From an uncultured Fretibacterium sp. (GTDB lineage Bacteria > Synergistota > Synergistia > Synergistales > Aminobacteriaceae), in contig CALEPX010000043.1 of NCBI GenBank assembly GCA_937911045.1, positions 1 to 64,000 of the forward strand: a DNA stretch of 64,000 nt, read 5' to 3'. The notes below the pieces were generated by a model. It was not told the DNA's origin. It did no database searches and was given only the letters and a program-made list of their open reading frames with translations. Made by a program: the position numbers and the translations under genes. Below are positions 1 to 8,897 of the stretch, piece by piece (position 1 is the first letter of the stretch; every line of letters starts with the position of its first letter).

Positions 1-56
1 TGATTCCTGATTCCTGATTCCTGATTCCTGATTCCTGATTCCTGATTCCTGATTCT
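1..56. repeat. 7-bp tandem repeat at the left edge
   Basis: Seven perfect head-to-tail copies of the unit TGATTCC are followed by one copy with a final T. The array begins at base 1, so it probably continues outside the window. It lies upstream of galK and is not coding in any obvious way. From here to base 189 I see no gene; the sequence is AT-rich and ends in the galK ribosome binding site. Confidence 0.95.
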
Positions 57-189
57 ATTATCGATTGTGCCATTTTGTAATTTGTCAAGATCCTTTCTAC
101 TAAGATTTCAGTCCATAATAATATCGCAATTTCCGGAAAAATCTGCAATAATATCTCGAAATATCAGAAATTGGAGGATAAGATAAATT

Positions 190-1365
190 ATGCAGCAAAC
201 TTTCACAAGAATTTTCGGTGAACATGAATCATGTGAGAAATTTTTTTCACCCGGGCGCGTGAATTTGATTGGCGAACATACGGATCACGAAGGCGGTTAC
301 GTGTTCCCGTGCGCGATAACGTTCGGAATAAATGCAATCGTCGCGAAAAATAATCTCGGAACACTCAGGCTCTACTCGATGAATATGGACGGAAATTTTG
401 ACACGCCGTTCGAGATTCGTTACGGTGAAATTGCAGTGCTTGATTCAAATGCAATCTCGAAAATTGAGCGTTCTTGGGTGAAATATCCGTTAAGTGTCGC
501 AAAAATTCTTTTGGGAAATAATTGCGAGTTTGATTGCGGACTTGACATTCTGTATTCGGGGAATTTGCCCGATGGTGCTGGGTTGTCGTCGTCGGCTGCA
601 ATCGAGGTCTTGACGGGGAGGATTCTCACGGAGATGTTCGGTCTGAATATTGACGGTGTTAATTTGGCGAAAATTTCTCAACAGGCTGAGCATTTCGTCG
701 GTGTAAAGTGCGGAATAATGGATCAGTTCGCGGTGAGCATGTCCAGGAAAAATCACGCGATCCTGCTGAATTGTTCGAATCTGAATTACGAGTACGTGCC
801 GCTGAAATTGGCTGATTGCAAAATCGTAATCACGAACTCGAAAGTATCGCATTCTCTGGTGAGTTCGGAATATAATTTGCGTCGTGAACAGTGTGAAGCT
901 GCTTTGAATGATTTGCAGAAGGTCGTTAAAATCGAGAATCTCTGCGACTTGAATGAACAGGATTTCGCGAAATTTTCAGGTGCGATTCGTGATCCGGATT
1001 GCCTCAGACGCGCCCGTCATGCCGTAACTGAGAATGCCCGGGCTTTGAAAGCTGCCGAAGAATTACGCTGCGGAAATTTAGGCGAATTTGGTAAATTGAT
1101 GAATGCGTCACACGTGTCTTTGCGCGATGATTATCAGGTCATAGTTCCGGAATTAGACGCTCTCGCAGAATTTGCCTGGGGAACTTCCGGTGTGATTGGC
1201 TCTCGAATAACTGGCGGCGGATTCGGCGGCTGCACGGTGAGTATCGTTCGGGAAAATTGCGTAGAGAAATTCGTGAACACAATCGGTGAAGCGTACGAGC
1301 ATAAATTCAACAAACATGCGGATTTCTACGTTTTGGAAACAGAGGACGGTGCGAAAAAATTATAA
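190..1365 (+). CDS. galK: galactokinase
   Basis: This 391-residue protein phosphorylates galactose to galactose-1-phosphate, the first committed step of the Leloir pathway in the cytoplasm. The galactokinase signature SPGRVNLIGEHTDHEGGYV lies near residues 20-38. The GHMP-kinase phosphate loop GLSSSAAIE is near residue 130, the catalytic Asp region is KCGIMDQFA near 175-183, and the C-terminal GHMP motif ITGGGFGGC is near 340. Length matches the family (about 385-400 residues). The ATG start is supported by GGAGGA about 10 bases upstream. No other Leloir gene (galT, galE) is next to it, so it stands alone before a peptidase gene. Confidence 0.96.
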   Translation: MQQTFTRIFGEHESCEKFFSPGRVNLIGEHTDHEGGYVFPCAITFGINAIVAKNNLGTLRLYSMNMDGNFDTPFEIRYGEIAVLDSNAISKIERSWVKYPLSVAKILLGNNCEFDCGLDILYSGNLPDGAGLSSSAAIEVLTGRILTEMFGLNIDGVNLAKISQQAEHFVGVKCGIMDQFAVSMSRKNHAILLNCSNLNYEYVPLKLADCKIVITNSKVSHSLVSSEYNLRREQCEAALNDLQKVVKIENLCDLNEQDFAKFSGAIRDPDCLRRARHAVTENARALKAAEELRCGNLGEFGKLMNASHVSLRDDYQVIVPELDALAEFAWGTSGVIGSRITGGGFGGCTVSIVRENCVEKFVNTIGEAYEHKFNKHADFYVLETEDGAKKL

Positions 1366-1404
1366 TCTCAACTCAAAGTCAAGCGTAATAAATGGTATAT
1401 ACTG

Positions 1405-1410
1405 TATAAT
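1405..1410 (+). promoter_or_regulatory. probable -10 box for the M23 peptidase gene
   Basis: A perfect TATAAT preceded directly by TG lies about 48 bases before the peptidase start. No convincing -35 box is visible, so this may be an extended -10 type promoter. The 92-base gap after galK fits a separate transcription unit. Confidence 0.45.
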
Positions 1411-1457
1411 TATTTCACGTAATTATATAATTATATTCAAGGAGATACGATATTAAA

Positions 1458-2762
1458 ATGCAAATTCGATATAAATATTTTTTACGCACAGTTCTGGTTA
1501 TAACGTTAATATTTACGTTCACAACTCATGCAAACGCGGAGAAATGGCGGACGATGAGTTTTGCCGGAGATGTGCAGTCCGGGCTTCGTGAGCTTGAGAA
1601 ATATTGTCTGGTTCACGATTTCAAAGTCGAAGATATTATGTGGGCAAATAAAATCTCAATCGAAAGTCTGACACTCAGCAGCGTTATATTTCTGCCGGAG
1701 AATCAGGCGGATTTGATAGCGATTTGGCAACACGTTGGCTCAGCGAATATGAATGCTCCGACGTTCTCAATGGAAGATTTGGAACTGCGAAATTCTCGTG
1801 CGCGCGAAAAAGTTGCGCCGACCCCAGCTCCAGCACCAATTCCAGAGCCAGCACCAGTCCAGACTCAAACTCAAGTTCAAGCTCAAACTCACACACAACC
1901 GGATTTGACACTGCGACCGAATATGAATGCTCCGTCGTTCTCAATGGAAGATTTGGGACTGCGAAACCCTCACACACGAGAGAAAGCTGATGCGAAAATC
2001 GTTCAGGCGGCAATCGCAAATTCAACACAAACCAGCAATAACGACGCAATTCTTACAGCTAATCCCGACGCGAAAAAGAAAAAGAACGAGATCCCCGGCT
2101 TGATGGACCCGATTATAATTTTCTCACCGAACGGCGATCCGTCAAAAGGTCCGATGCGTCTTGTGATTTCCGGCGACAAAGTTGAAGTCGTGCAGTTACC
2201 CAGAGATGCAGCTCCGAAGCGTCCGTCAATGGCGGATTTGGATCACACGTTCGGAACTTCACCGGCGTATTTGCCCTCGTATCCTGCGACGAATAATTAT
2301 CAGTATCCACCAAGAGCGAATCAGAATTTGTTCATTCCGCAGAATTTGAACGGGAAAATGCTTTGGCCGGTCGATGGCAGAGTAACTTCAGGATTTGGTC
2401 CCCGTGGAAAACGCAGACATACCGGACTTGATATTCCGATGCCGGTGAATACTCCGATTAGAGCTGCTCGTGATGGCGTTGTCGCTAGAACCGGAAATAA
2501 TTCTACGATTGGCTTCAGAGGTTACGGAAATTTCGTGTTACTCGATCACGGTGGTGGAGTGAGAACTCTTTACGCGCATTGTTCAAGTGTAGGAGTTCGT
2601 GAGGGTCAGAGAATCATGCAGGGTCAGGTAATCGCTTTCGTCGGACGAACCGGTCGCGCAACTTGTGATCACGTGCATTTCGAAGTCAGGATTAATGACA
2701 AGCCGGTGAATCCGATCCCGTATCTTGCGACGAATCCTAAATTCGCATCACACAGCAAATAA
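1458..2762 (+). CDS. exported M23-family murein metallopeptidase
   Basis: This 434-residue protein is probably a periplasmic peptidoglycan endopeptidase or an amidase activator. A signal peptide covers about residues 1-27, with a hydrophobic core and an A-N-A cleavage site. The N-terminal segment to about residue 90 resembles a weak LysM-like fold. A Pro/Gln/Thr-rich linker follows, carrying two copies of a MNAP-(T/S)-FSMEDL motif. The C-terminal M23 (LytM) domain begins near residue 300 with SGFGPRG, HTGLDIP and YAHC, and ends with HVHFEV near 406-411. The expected zinc ligands HxxxD and HxH are all present, so it should be catalytically competent. GGAGATA precedes the ATG. Confidence 0.9.
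   Translation: MQIRYKYFLRTVLVITLIFTFTTHANAEKWRTMSFAGDVQSGLRELEKYCLVHDFKVEDIMWANKISIESLTLSSVIFLPENQADLIAIWQHVGSANMNAPTFSMEDLELRNSRAREKVAPTPAPAPIPEPAPVQTQTQVQAQTHTQPDLTLRPNMNAPSFSMEDLGLRNPHTREKADAKIVQAAIANSTQTSNNDAILTANPDAKKKKNEIPGLMDPIIIFSPNGDPSKGPMRLVISGDKVEVVQLPRDAAPKRPSMADLDHTFGTSPAYLPSYPATNNYQYPPRANQNLFIPQNLNGKMLWPVDGRVTSGFGPRGKRRHTGLDIPMPVNTPIRAARDGVVARTGNNSTIGFRGYGNFVLLDHGGGVRTLYAHCSSVGVREGQRIMQGQVIAFVGRTGRATCDHVHFEVRINDKPVNPIPYLATNPKFASHSK
1744..1966 (+). repeat. 49-bp direct repeat inside the M23 gene
   Basis: Bases 1744-1792 and 1918-1966 are identical at 47 of 49 positions. They encode the duplicated linker motif of the peptidase. The 125 bases between them code for a Pro/Gln/Thr-rich stretch, so the linker seems to have grown by duplication. 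Confidence 0.9.
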
Positions 2763-2783
2763 TTTTATAAAGGAGATATAGAC

Positions 2784-3686
2784 TTGAATTTTCAAGAGAT
2801 TTATTTCAGGCTCGAACATTTTTGGAGCCAACAGGGTTGTGTAGTTCAGCAGCCGTATGACATCGAAGTTGGAGCAGGAACGATGAATCCGGCAACAGCT
2901 TTGCGAGTTTTGGGTCCGGAACCTTGGCGCGTTGCGTATGTTGAACCGTCACGCAGACCCTCAGATGGACGTTACGGCAAGAACCCGAACAGATTGCAGC
3001 ATTATTACCAGTATCAAGTTATTATTAAACCGGCACCGGCAAATATTCAGGAGCTGTATATCAAGAGTCTCGCGGCTTTGGGAATCGATCCGACTGAACA
3101 TGATATTAGATTCGTAGAGGACGATTGGGAAAATCCGTCAACAGGTGCGTGGGGACTTGGCTGGGAAGTTTGGCTCGATGGCATGGAGATTACTCAGTTC
3201 ACATATTTCCAGCAGCTCGGCGGTATAGACATGGAATCAGTTCCGGCTGAAATCACGTACGGAATCGAACGAATCGCTATGTACGTTCAGAAAGTCGAGA
3301 ATGTTTATGATCTCGAATGGGCTGGCAAAGTCAAATACGGCGACGTTTATATGCAAAATGAGATCGAACAGTCGCATTACAATTTCGAAATCGCTGACAC
3401 AGATATGTTATTCAAGTTGTTCCAGATGTACGAATCCGAGGCGAATCGCATAATCGATTCAGGCTACGTTTTGCCGGCGTATGATTACGTCTTGAAGAGT
3501 TCCCATGCGTTTAATTTACTTGATGCTAGAGGCGCAATCAGTGTCACGGAACGAACCAGTTATATTTCACGAGTCAGAGCTTTGGCTTGCAAATGTGCGG
3601 CGGCGTACAGGCAGCAGCGCGAGGAAATGGGCTTCCCGTTGATGAACAAGTTCGAGAAGACAGACGCGAATTTTTTTGACGCATAA
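2784..3686 (+). CDS. glyQ: glycyl-tRNA synthetase alpha subunit
   Basis: This is the catalytic alpha subunit (300 residues) of the bacterial alpha2beta2 glycyl-tRNA synthetase, which charges tRNA-Gly in the cytoplasm. It opens with the typical [17 protein letters not shown] and carries the class II motifs, including [11 protein letters not shown] and the motif 2 segment [33 protein letters not shown] lies in the second half. Length is normal for the family. The start is TTG, placed by AGGAGA seven bases upstream. glyS follows after 17 bases, so both subunits are made from one transcript. Confidence 0.97.
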   Translation: MNFQEIYFRLEHFWSQQGCVVQQPYDIEVGAGTMNPATALRVLGPEPWRVAYVEPSRRPSDGRYGKNPNRLQHYYQYQVIIKPAPANIQELYIKSLAALGIDPTEHDIRFVEDDWENPSTGAWGLGWEVWLDGMEITQFTYFQQLGGIDMESVPAEITYGIERIAMYVQKVENVYDLEWAGKVKYGDVYMQNEIEQSHYNFEIADTDMLFKLFQMYESEANRIIDSGYVLPAYDYVLKSSHAFNLLDARGAISVTERTSYISRVRALACKCAAAYRQQREEMGFPLMNKFEKTDANFFDA

Positions 3687-3703
3687 TTCAGGAGAGTGAA
3701 ATA

Positions 3704-5788
3704 ATGCCAATACGAAATATATTGCTGGAAATCGGCACAGAAGAAATCCCATCGAGATTCATGTCTGACGCTCTGAAATTACTCGAGACAAAATCACGCG
3801 AAATTTTCGGGGCAAACAGAATCGAATTCAAAGACGTGAACGTTTACGCAACACCACGACGCCTTGTATTACTCGTAACTCACGCGAATGATTCACAGAC
3901 GTCGAAATCAGAATTTTTCAAAGGCCCGGCACTTTCGACAGCTTATGACTCAAACGGAAATCCAACACGGGCTGCAATCGGTTTCGCTAAAAGCAAGAAT
4001 ATCTCAGTCGATGATCTTCACGAAATGGAAGTCAACGGCGTGAAATATGTCGCTGCGGAAGTCAAACAGGAAAGTCATACAACTCTGGAAGTTTTGCCGG
4101 AGATTTTCAGGAATTTGCTCGAAAATATCACGTTCCCGAAAAACATGTACTGGAACAAATCCGGCGTGAGATTTGCAAGACCGATTCGCTGGATAGTTGC
4201 GTTGGCTGATGATAAACTGGTTGAGTTTGAGTTCGCGGGCGTGAAATCCGGACGCATGACGAGTGGGCATAGATTCATGGGTAAGCGCGAAATCGAAATT
4301 CATGACGCCTCACAATTCATGAGCGCACTTTATGACAACAGCGTAATTCTCGATCAGGAAAAACGCTTGCAGAATATGAAGTCAGCGATTGCGAATTTGC
4401 AGAAAGATTTCCCGGGGAATTTTCGTGTCGAAATGGACGAGGATATTTTGCATGAGAATCTGTATCTGGTCGAATTTCCGGTGCCGTTCATGGGAAGTTT
4501 TGACAAGAAATATCTCGAAATCCCCGAAGAAGTTCTCACAACGTCCATGAAAAAGAATCAGAAATATCTCGCTGTTCGCAACAAGGATAAGGGCGGTAAA
4601 CTCGCAAATTATTTCGTCGGGGTAAGCAATAACCGTGTGCCGGATATGAACGTTATTCGTGAGGGCAACGAGAGAGTGTTGCGTGCAAGACTTGAGGATG
4701 CGGCGTTTTTCTGGGACGAGGATCGCAAGAAAGATTTGGCTTCGTACGTTGACAAGCTCAAGAACGTTACGTATCAGGAGAAATTAGGCTCGGTTTATGA
4801 CAAAGTTATGCAAACTCGGAAACTTGCGTCGTGGTTCTGCGAGAATTTCGGCGATGAGGGTGCGAAAATTGCGTCACTCGTTGACAGAGCAGCGTATTTG
4901 TCGAAAGCGGATTTGATGACGAGTATGGTTTTTGAGTTCACGGATTTGCAGGGCGTTATGGGGCGTGAATATGCGAAATGCAGCAATGAAGATCCGAGAG
5001 TTGCTCTTGCGCTTTACGAACAATATTTGCCTCAGACAGCCGCTGATAAAACCCCGACCGATGATGTTGGAGCGTTGCTTGGACTTGCCGAACGGGTTCA
5101 TATTATAACGGTGTGTCACAAAGCCGGGCTTGCACCGACGGGTTCACAAGACGCTTACGCACTCAGACGCGCTGCACGTTGCATAAACGAGATTCTATGG
5201 GCGCGAAAGTATAATTTTGACATTCACGCTGCCGTGAAAAAATCCTGCGAAATTAACGCTGTCGATTCCGAGACTGAGAAAAAAATTCTGGAATTTCTGA
5301 ACCAAAGATTGCTGATTCAGTTGAAAGAAAAAGGCTTCGAACACGGACTCGCGACGTTGGGAATTTCTGTTGCGGGGAATGTTCCGTATCAGGCGTTGCG
5401 CTTAATCGAGAATTTGAACGCTGTCAGGGAACTCGATTGGTTCACGGAATTAACGTCGTCAGCATTGCGCGTGAAAAATATTTTGCAGAAGAACGCGAAT
5501 GATGCGAATTTTGCTGACCCGGACGAATCACTCATGAAAATCCAAGCCGAACGCGATTTGTTCGACGAGATTAACAGACTTGAAGCGCACGTGAGAGAAT
5601 CCGTGAAATATTACGACTGGGTGAATTTGACGCAATCACTCGCGGAATTATCACCGGTTGTCGCGAATTTTTTTGATGACGTTATGGTCATGGACAAAGA
5701 TTTGCAGATTCGCAATAACAGACTTGCTTTGCTGAACAAGTGCAATAATCTTTTCCGTGAAGTTGGAGACTTGAGTGTGTTATCATAA
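3704..5788 (+). CDS. glyS: glycyl-tRNA synthetase beta subunit
   Basis: The 694-residue beta subunit holds the tRNA-binding part of the heterotetrameric glycyl-tRNA synthetase. The start ILLEIGTEEIPSRFM is the family N-terminal signature. Internal blocks such as RFARPIRWIVALAD, GHRFMG and the HD-like region around DLQGVMGREYA are typical, and the C-terminus (about 560-694) resembles the anticodon-binding DALR-like domain. Length is normal (about 690). AGGAGAG precedes the ATG. A strong terminator follows within 40 bases and ends the glyQS unit. Confidence 0.97.
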   Translation: MPIRNILLEIGTEEIPSRFMSDALKLLETKSREIFGANRIEFKDVNVYATPRRLVLLVTHANDSQTSKSEFFKGPALSTAYDSNGNPTRAAIGFAKSKNISVDDLHEMEVNGVKYVAAEVKQESHTTLEVLPEIFRNLLENITFPKNMYWNKSGVRFARPIRWIVALADDKLVEFEFAGVKSGRMTSGHRFMGKREIEIHDASQFMSALYDNSVILDQEKRLQNMKSAIANLQKDFPGNFRVEMDEDILHENLYLVEFPVPFMGSFDKKYLEIPEEVLTTSMKKNQKYLAVRNKDKGGKLANYFVGVSNNRVPDMNVIREGNERVLRARLEDAAFFWDEDRKKDLASYVDKLKNVTYQEKLGSVYDKVMQTRKLASWFCENFGDEGAKIASLVDRAAYLSKADLMTSMVFEFTDLQGVMGREYAKCSNEDPRVALALYEQYLPQTAADKTPTDDVGALLGLAERVHIITVCHKAGLAPTGSQDAYALRRAARCINEILWARKYNFDIHAAVKKSCEINAVDSETEKKILEFLNQRLLIQLKEKGFEHGLATLGISVAGNVPYQALRLIENLNAVRELDWFTELTSSALRVKNILQKNANDANFADPDESLMKIQAERDLFDEINRLEAHVRESVKYYDWVNLTQSLAELSPVVANFFDDVMVMDKDLQIRNNRLALLNKCNNLFREVGDLSVLS

Positions 5789-5825
5789 TTAAGCTATTAC
5801 GAAAATTATAATTCTTTTCACGATG

Positions 5826-5859
5826 ATTCCTTCGAGAGAAATCTTGAGGGAATTTTTTT
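5826..5859 (+). terminator. rho-independent terminator after glyS
   Basis: An 11-bp stem (5826-5836 with 5843-5853, two G-U pairs) closes a six-base loop and runs directly into seven T residues. It ends the glyQS transcript. Confidence 0.88.
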
Positions 5860-5862
5860 GCT

Positions 5863-5904
5863 CAAAACGAAACGTTCCCCTGAGAAAAATTTCCCAAGGG
5901 AGCG
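5863..5904 (-). terminator. terminator for the TRAP operon
   Basis: Read on the minus strand, 5904-5893 pairs with 5884-5873 (12 positions, one mismatch, some G-U), with a T-rich loop. It is followed by a T-rich tail (TTTCGTTTT). It lies downstream of dctP on the minus strand, facing the glyS terminator. Confidence 0.65.
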
Positions 5905-5969
5905 TCCCGAGCATATAGTAGATATATAGATATATAATGGATGGAAGTGATGGAATATGAAAAGCTAAT

Positions 5970-7013
5970 TTATTCTGCTGCAGGAGCTGGTTCTGGTTTC
6001 GGTGCAGCATCGGCTAAACTTTTTTCGAGTGTGCTGGCAAGTCCGCCGGTTGCGTTGTCGATTCTCTTGTAAAGATCTTTCACGCCCTGAATCGCTAGAA
6101 CGTCCGTGAAGAACGAATTATCATACTCGATCATTTTCATGTTGCCTTTGATCAAAATATCTTTGTTCGTTTTGTCGATTTCTTCGAGTTTCGGACGCAT
6201 TTCCTGCAAAGCTTCAGCAACTGCCTTGTCAAGAACTGCTCGGTGTTCGGGCTTCAAAGATTTGTAGATTTTATCATTAATACATATCTGATTGCAATAG
6301 AGAATGTGATTCGTGCAGGCTAAATAATTCTGAACTTCCTCGAAATGCGCGCCCACACACGTATCTGCTGCGTTCTCCTGAGCATTGACCGTGCCGTTCT
6401 GAAGCGAAATATATAATTCCGACCATGCTAACGGTGTTGGTTCAGCTCCGATTGCCGTCCAGAAATCCATGTGATTCTTGTTTTCCATCGTACGGATCTG
6501 CAGACCTTTGAAATCCGTCAGCGTCTGCAAATCTTTATTCGCCGTCGCAAGTCTGAATGTCGCGTTCTGCATAAAGCCCAGCAAATGCAAGCCTGCTTTC
6601 TCATAAGCTTTGGACATCTCACGATGAAATTCCGAGTCACCGTTCAGAACTTTGTCAATCGTATCGCCGTCATATCTTGCGAAAACCATCGGCAAGTCAA
6701 ACACCGCAACTTCCGGAATAAACGACACAACCGGAGCAGTCTGGCAAACTGTGATAGCAATATAACCTCTCTGAGCCTGTCGCAACAAGTCCGCATCTCC
6801 GCCAAGTTCGCCGTTGGGGAAATAGTCAATTACAAGTCCGCAATCCGCAGCTTTGACTTTCGCCTGAATCAACTGCGCGAATACCTGACCAGCCGCGCCC
6901 TTAGCCGTCGTGTCAGCCGTAACAAGCCATGTCTCATCAAATTCAGATGTCGCTGCGAATGCTACGGAACTAAACGCTAACACAAATATTAATAACGCAA
7001 TAATTTTCTTCAT
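5970..7013 (-). CDS. dctP: TRAP transporter substrate-binding protein (DctP family)
   Basis: This 347-residue periplasmic binding protein captures the substrate, probably a carboxylate, and delivers it to the DctQM membrane components. A clear signal peptide spans residues 1-20 (MKKIIALLIF..., AFA cleavage). The DctP core includes TDFKGLQIRTMENKNHMDFW, where the Arg is the residue that normally salt-bridges the substrate carboxylate. ELYISLQNGTVNAQENA is the usual family signature. A Pro/Ala-rich tail ends the protein. It is the last gene of a six-gene minus-strand operon. GGGGGA lies upstream of the ATG. The substrate cannot be read from the sequence; the enzymes upstream suggest a hydroxy or hydroaromatic acid. 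Confidence 0.93.
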   Translation of the reverse strand: MKKIIALLIFVLAFSSVAFAATSEFDETWLVTADTTAKGAAGQVFAQLIQAKVKAADCGLVIDYFPNGELGGDADLLRQAQRGYIAITVCQTAPVVSFIPEVAVFDLPMVFARYDGDTIDKVLNGDSEFHREMSKAYEKAGLHLLGFMQNATFRLATANKDLQTLTDFKGLQIRTMENKNHMDFWTAIGAEPTPLAWSELYISLQNGTVNAQENAADTCVGAHFEEVQNYLACTNHILYCNQICINDKIYKSLKPEHRAVLDKAVAEALQEMRPKLEEIDKTNKDILIKGNMKMIEYDNSFFTDVLAIQGVKDLYKRIDNATGGLASTLEKSLADAAPKPEPAPAAE

Positions 7014-7028
7014 GTCTGGAATCCCCCT

Positions 7029-8318
7029 TTAACCGACAAGCCATGTGCTTATTTCCGGGACGTAAACGATCAAGCCCAACGCAATCAAGAACGCGATTAT
7101 AAACGGCACTGCACGATTCGCAACTGCCATCGGCTGATCTTTCGAAATGTTTCCCGCAACGAATAAGTCAAGTCCGAACGGAGGTGTCGCAAGTCCAATC
7201 GATAAGCAGCAAACAAGAACAACGCCGAAATGAACGTCATTAACTCCGAGCATCTGAACTGCCGGCAATAATACCGGTGCAAGAATAATAATTGCAGGAC
7301 CTGTGTCCATGATCATGCCTAAAATCAGGAATATAATCGTGCAGACACTCAAGACCGAAACGCTGCTGTGGAAATTATTCACGATGAAATCCTGAACTGC
7401 TGATGTCGCGTGCGTGAGCGAAAGAACTCGTCCGAATGCCGTCGCGAATGCCAACACAAACGCAAGTCCGCCGTAAGTCTTAACCGAACTGATCAAGAAT
7501 GCAGGGAGTGCGCTGAACTTAATCGAACGTTCGATAAACAGGCAAACGATAATCGCGTAGAAAACCGAGACAACTGCTGCTTCAGTCGGCGTGAAAAATC
7601 CTGAGTAAATTCCGCCCAAAATAATAATCGGACACATTAATGCCCAGAAAGATTCTTTGAACAATTTCCAGAAGCCTTCGCCGCTGATTTCGTCAAGTCT
7701 GGCTTTAATCTTCGCTTTGTCCTCGCCCTTTGTCGCGCAATAGAACACAGCGTAAATCATCAGGAACAAGCCTATCAAAATTCCCGGGATAACTCCGCCC
7801 AAGAATAATTTTCCGGTTGATACGCCTGTTGCGAGCGAATATAACACGAACGGAATCGACGGCGGAATGATAACTCCCAAACCTCCAGCAACTGCGATTA
7901 ATCCTGCTGCCCAAGTCTTGTTATATCCCAAATCGACCATGAACGGAACGCACATCGCGCCAACTGCCGCTGTAGTCGCCGGACCTGAACCAGAAATCGC
8001 TCCGTAGAATAAGCACGTCAAAACAACTGCGCACGGAACTCCACCGGTGAATCTGCCAACGAAATACGCGAAGAAATTAAATAATTTTTTCGAAATTCCG
8101 CCCTCAGCCATGATAACGCCACCGAGAATAAATAACGGAACTGCCAGAATCGGCGTAGAATTTGCTCCGGATAGCGTGTTATCGACAACTTGCGGAATAA
8201 CTCCACCACGCGCCATTAACATAATCGGAGCGACTGAACCCAAAATCATACTGACTCCGATCGGAATCGAGAGAATTATTGCAACTAAGAATACTACGAA
8301 TACTAATAACGCTGCCAT
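7029..8318 (-). CDS. dctM: TRAP transporter large permease (DctM family)
   Basis: This 429-residue polytopic inner-membrane protein is the ion-coupled channel subunit of a TRAP importer. Nearly the whole length is hydrophobic, consistent with about 12 membrane segments. Typical blocks are the N-terminal LSIPIGVSM, GVIMAEGGISKKLFNF, SGSGPATTAAVG, VIIPPSIPFVLYSLATG and the C-terminal GLATPPFGLDLFVA. Length is standard (about 425-430). It lies between dctQ (3-base gap) and dctP (15-base gap), completing a conventional three-part system. Confidence 0.96.
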   Translation of the reverse strand: MAALLVFVVFLVAIILSIPIGVSMILGSVAPIMLMARGGVIPQVVDNTLSGANSTPILAVPLFILGGVIMAEGGISKKLFNFFAYFVGRFTGGVPCAVVLTCLFYGAISGSGPATTAAVGAMCVPFMVDLGYNKTWAAGLIAVAGGLGVIIPPSIPFVLYSLATGVSTGKLFLGGVIPGILIGLFLMIYAVFYCATKGEDKAKIKARLDEISGEGFWKLFKESFWALMCPIIILGGIYSGFFTPTEAAVVSVFYAIIVCLFIERSIKFSALPAFLISSVKTYGGLAFVLAFATAFGRVLSLTHATSAVQDFIVNNFHSSVSVLSVCTIIFLILGMIMDTGPAIIILAPVLLPAVQMLGVNDVHFGVVLVCCLSIGLATPPFGLDLFVAGNISKDQPMAVANRAVPFIIAFLIALGLIVYVPEISTWLVG

Positions 8319-8321
8319 CTC

Positions 8322-8876
8322 TTACTTTGCCCCCTCTGCTCTTAATCCTGCTTCTGCCTCTGCCTGTGCATCAAGCTGAGTCTGTTCAAGTGTCGTTAAT
8401 TCTTTCTCGTTGAAACGCTTAATGTGAATAATAAACATTTGAATTGCTCTCAACGTTGCGAGAATAAATCCAAACAACGCCGCTCCGTACAAAACCGACA
8501 TTGGCCACTGCATTGCCGCGCTGGTTTCATGGCTGCGAATCGTCCAGTCCATAACTTCAACTGAGTGATACGCCAAAATTCCCATCGACCACGCAACGAC
8601 TACATCAACGCACAAATTCACTATCTTGCGGATTTTCTGCGGGAACAAATCAAGAACTACGCTAACACGCAACATATTCGCTTTCCGGATCGTGTAGGGC
8701 AACGAGATAAATACGCTCATAATCCACATGAAACGCGAAAATTCTTCCGCCCACGTCAACGACTGAATAAACGGAATCTTACGGACAACAACCTGAAGCA
8801 TCATTACGCACGCTATCAGGATTAAGAATATGACCATGAGACACTCTTCAAAATGCTCATCAAGCCACTTTATCAT
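8322..8876 (-). CDS. dctQ: TRAP transporter small permease (DctQ family)
   Basis: This 184-residue protein has about four membrane segments and partners DctM in the TRAP membrane complex. The family motif WAEEFSRFMWIMSVFISLPY lies near residues 41-60. The tail after about residue 150 is charged and Ala/Glu-rich. AAGGAG upstream supports the ATG start. It sits directly between the metabolic genes and dctM. Confidence 0.9.
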   Translation of the reverse strand: MIKWLDEHFEECLMVIFLILIACVMMLQVVVRKIPFIQSLTWAEEFSRFMWIMSVFISLPYTIRKANMLRVSVVLDLFPQKIRKIVNLCVDVVVAWSMGILAYHSVEVMDWTIRSHETSAAMQWPMSVLYGAALFGFILATLRAIQMFIIHIKRFNEKELTTLEQTQLDAQAEAEAGLRAEGAK

Positions 8877-8897
8877 GAAATTTTCAACTCCTTATAT

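Noticed and set aside
1684..2049. Antisense frame of 121 codons within the M23 gene
   Set aside because: Arises from the low-complexity linker; the sense frame has a signal peptide and an intact peptidase domain.
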